In this document: piece after piece, positions 62,842 through 64,000 of the stretch
How positions within the stretch are numbered: the first letter of the stretch is position 1
Layout: each line of letters opens with the position of its first letter
Assembly (NCBI RefSeq): GCF_049985285.1
Contig: NZ_JBNIEU010000002.1
Coordinates: 1-64,000, forward strand
Origin: Aestuariirhabdus sp049985285
GTDB lineage: Bacteria > Pseudomonadota > Gammaproteobacteria > Pseudomonadales > Aestuariirhabdaceae
Direction of reading: 5' to 3'
Length of the DNA stretch: 64,000 nucleotides
The notes under the pieces: generated by a model
The model's database searches: none
What the model saw: only the letters and a program-made list of their open reading frames with translations
Told to the model about the DNA's origin: nothing
Made by a program: the position numbers and the translations under genes

Positions 62842-63441
62842 GTGTCAATACGTTACGTCGCCACCTCGAAGTTGCCCACTCCCTATGGGGTGTTTAGCAT
62901 GCATGGGTTTGAGGATCCCGACACTGGCAAGGAGCACGTCGCTCTCAGTATGGGTGTTGTGGATGATGGCGAGCCGGTGCTGGCCCGGGTGCATTCCGAG
63001 TGTCTGACGGGCGATGCGTTGTTTAGCATGCGCTGCGATTGTGGTGCCCAGCTACAGGCGGCGCTGGAAGCCATTGCGGCGGAGGGTCGGGGTGTGCTGC
63101 TTTACCTGCGCCAGGAAGGTCGGGGAATCGGTTTGATGAATAAAATTCGCGCCTATAAGTTGCAAGACGGTGGCGCTGATACCGTGGAGGCTAACGAGCA
63201 GTTGGGCTTTGGCGCGGATATGCGTGAATACGGTATGTGCGAAGCGATGCTCGAGCAGTTGGGGGTCACCTCCCTGCGCCTGATGACCAATAACCCTCGC
63301 AAGGTGAAGGCGATGGAGGCGGCGGGGATTACCGTTGCCGAACGCCGTCCGCTGGAAACGGGGCGTAATCCCCACAACGACCGCTACCTGAACACCAAGG
63401 CGGGTAAATTGGGGCATTGGATTACCCCACCGGAAACCTAG
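62842..63441 (+). CDS. ribA: GTP cyclohydrolase II
   Basis: A 199-residue enzyme for the first step of riboflavin synthesis. The zinc site HSECLTGDALFSMRCDCG, LYLRQEGRGIGLMNKIRAY and LMTNNPRKV are intact, and the length equals the stand-alone E. coli RibA. The start is GTG at 62842 with AGGAG six bases upstream. It complements the degenerate cyclohydrolase half of ribBA. It converges on dxs. Confidence 0.97.
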   Translation: MSIRYVATSKLPTPYGVFSMHGFEDPDTGKEHVALSMGVVDDGEPVLARVHSECLTGDALFSMRCDCGAQLQAALEAIAAEGRGVLLYLRQEGRGIGLMNKIRAYKLQDGGADTVEANEQLGFGADMREYGMCEAMLEQLGVTSLRLMTNNPRKVKAMEAAGITVAERRPLETGRNPHNDRYLNTKAGKLGHWITPPET

Positions 63442-63474
63442 GCGACAGAGCTTACGGCAGCCCGCTTGCGAGAA

Positions 63475-64000
63475 TTAGAGCTTGGCGCTCTTGTGTGGTT
63501 GGCTGCTCTTGATGCGTGCCTGAATGGTCGCAACAATACCTTCGGCGTCGAGGCCGCATTCTGTCAGCAGCTCTGCCGGCTTACCGTGTTCGATAAAACG
63601 GTCGGGAATACCGAGGTTGAGCGTTGCCACCTGCAGCCCTTCGGCTTGCAGGAACTCGTTGACCGCGGAGCCTGCACCGCCCATGATCGCACCCTCTTCC
63701 AGAGTTACCAGTAGCTGGTTTTTCAGCGCCAGCGAGCGTATCAGGGGTTCGTCCAAAGGTTTTACGAAGCGCATATTGGCAACGCTGGCATCGAGTGTGT
63801 CAGCGGCACCCAGGGCGCTGTGCAGCAGGGTGCCAAACGCTAAAATAGCGATAGGACTATTGCCTTCGCGGCGCATCTCCCCCTCACCGATGGCCAGGGA
63901 ATCGAGCGACTCGGTGATCTCAACGCCAATGCCGCTGCCGCGAGGGTAGCGCACCGCCGCTGGCCCCTGATGATGGTAACCGGTACTGAGCATCTGCCGG
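63475..64000 (-). CDS. dxs: 1-deoxy-D-xylulose-5-phosphate synthase, C-terminal part
   Basis: About 174 C-terminal residues of the thiamine-diphosphate enzyme that starts the MEP isoprenoid route. The gene runs off the right edge: the last readable codons give RQMLSTGYHHQGPAAVRYPRG, a conserved Dxs segment, and there is no stop before the edge. ILAFGTLLHSAL, VANMRFVKPLDE and the transketolase C-terminal TLEEGAIMGGAGSAV follow. The thiamine-binding and first catalytic parts lie outside the window. Confidence 0.96.
   Translation of the reverse strand, partial: RQMLSTGYHHQGPAAVRYPRGSGIGVEITESLDSLAIGEGEMRREGNSPIAILAFGTLLHSALGAADTLDASVANMRFVKPLDEPLIRSLALKNQLLVTLEEGAIMGGAGSAVNEFLQAEGLQVATLNLGIPDRFIEHGKPAELLTECGLDAEGIVATIQARIKSSQPHKSAKL

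Overview
The window is a 64 kb piece of chromosome from a gammaproteobacterium of the Pseudomonadales/Oceanospirillales type. Three blocks of conserved housekeeping genes follow the order known from Pseudomonas: mpl-ubiX then proA-rsfS-rlmH-mrdA-rodA-mltB-rlpA-dacA-ybeD-lipB-lipA; holA-lptE-leuS, lnt-corC-ybeY-ybeZ-miaB and hemL-thiE-thiD; and glyA-nrdR-ribD-ribE-ribBA-ribH-nusB-thiL-pgpA, ribA and dxs. Gene density is high. I see no insertion sequence, prophage, CRISPR array or tRNA gene. A 5S rRNA 3' end with its terminator opens the window, so an rRNA operon lies just to the left.

Layout. 1-5000: 5S rRNA end, a KefB-type antiporter, pyrophosphatase, a small periplasmic rhodanese and a FimV-like polar protein. 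5000-16800: a signalling region with a PilZ-DUF1631-GGDEF-EAL protein divergent from fimV, a GarR/Hyi-type pair, a small membrane protein followed by an SLC5-STAC histidine kinase, and a convergent REC-DUF3369-HD-GYP regulator. 16800-21000: a DUF523 protein, a di-haem cytochrome c4, an unknown exported protein, an amidohydrolase and a PPi-type phosphofructokinase. 21000-34400: peptidoglycan recycling, flavin prenyltransferase, proline synthesis, ribosome factors, the elongation (Rod) complex with its hydrolases, and lipoate synthesis. 34400-45900: DNA polymerase delta subunit, LptE, LeuRS, lipoprotein acylation, Mg/Co efflux, YbeY, PhoH and MiaB. 45900-46360: a gene-free interval with a structured RNA and 50-bp tandem repeats. 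46360-54500: ACT-domain, Sel1 and membrane proteins, hemL, thiE, thiD, radA, a MapZ-like PilZ protein and ettA. 54700-64000: serine/glycine, riboflavin, thiamine and isoprenoid genes.

Themes. Cyclic di-GMP recurs: a PilZ/GGDEF/EAL protein, an HD-GYP response regulator and a single-domain PilZ adaptor. The most interesting element is at about 45991-46097. It is a roughly 105-nt putative small RNA with three hairpins that each present AGGA in the loop, followed by a strong Rho-independent terminator. This is the design of the RsmX/Y/Z and CsrB RNAs that sequester CsrA/RsmA. Directly downstream, 50-bp tandem repeats carry further ACAGGATGT motifs close to the CsrA binding consensus.

Limits. All calls come from reading the sequence and knowledge of protein families; no database search or folding program was run. 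Start codons were chosen from ribosome-binding sites and family N-termini and some are uncertain.
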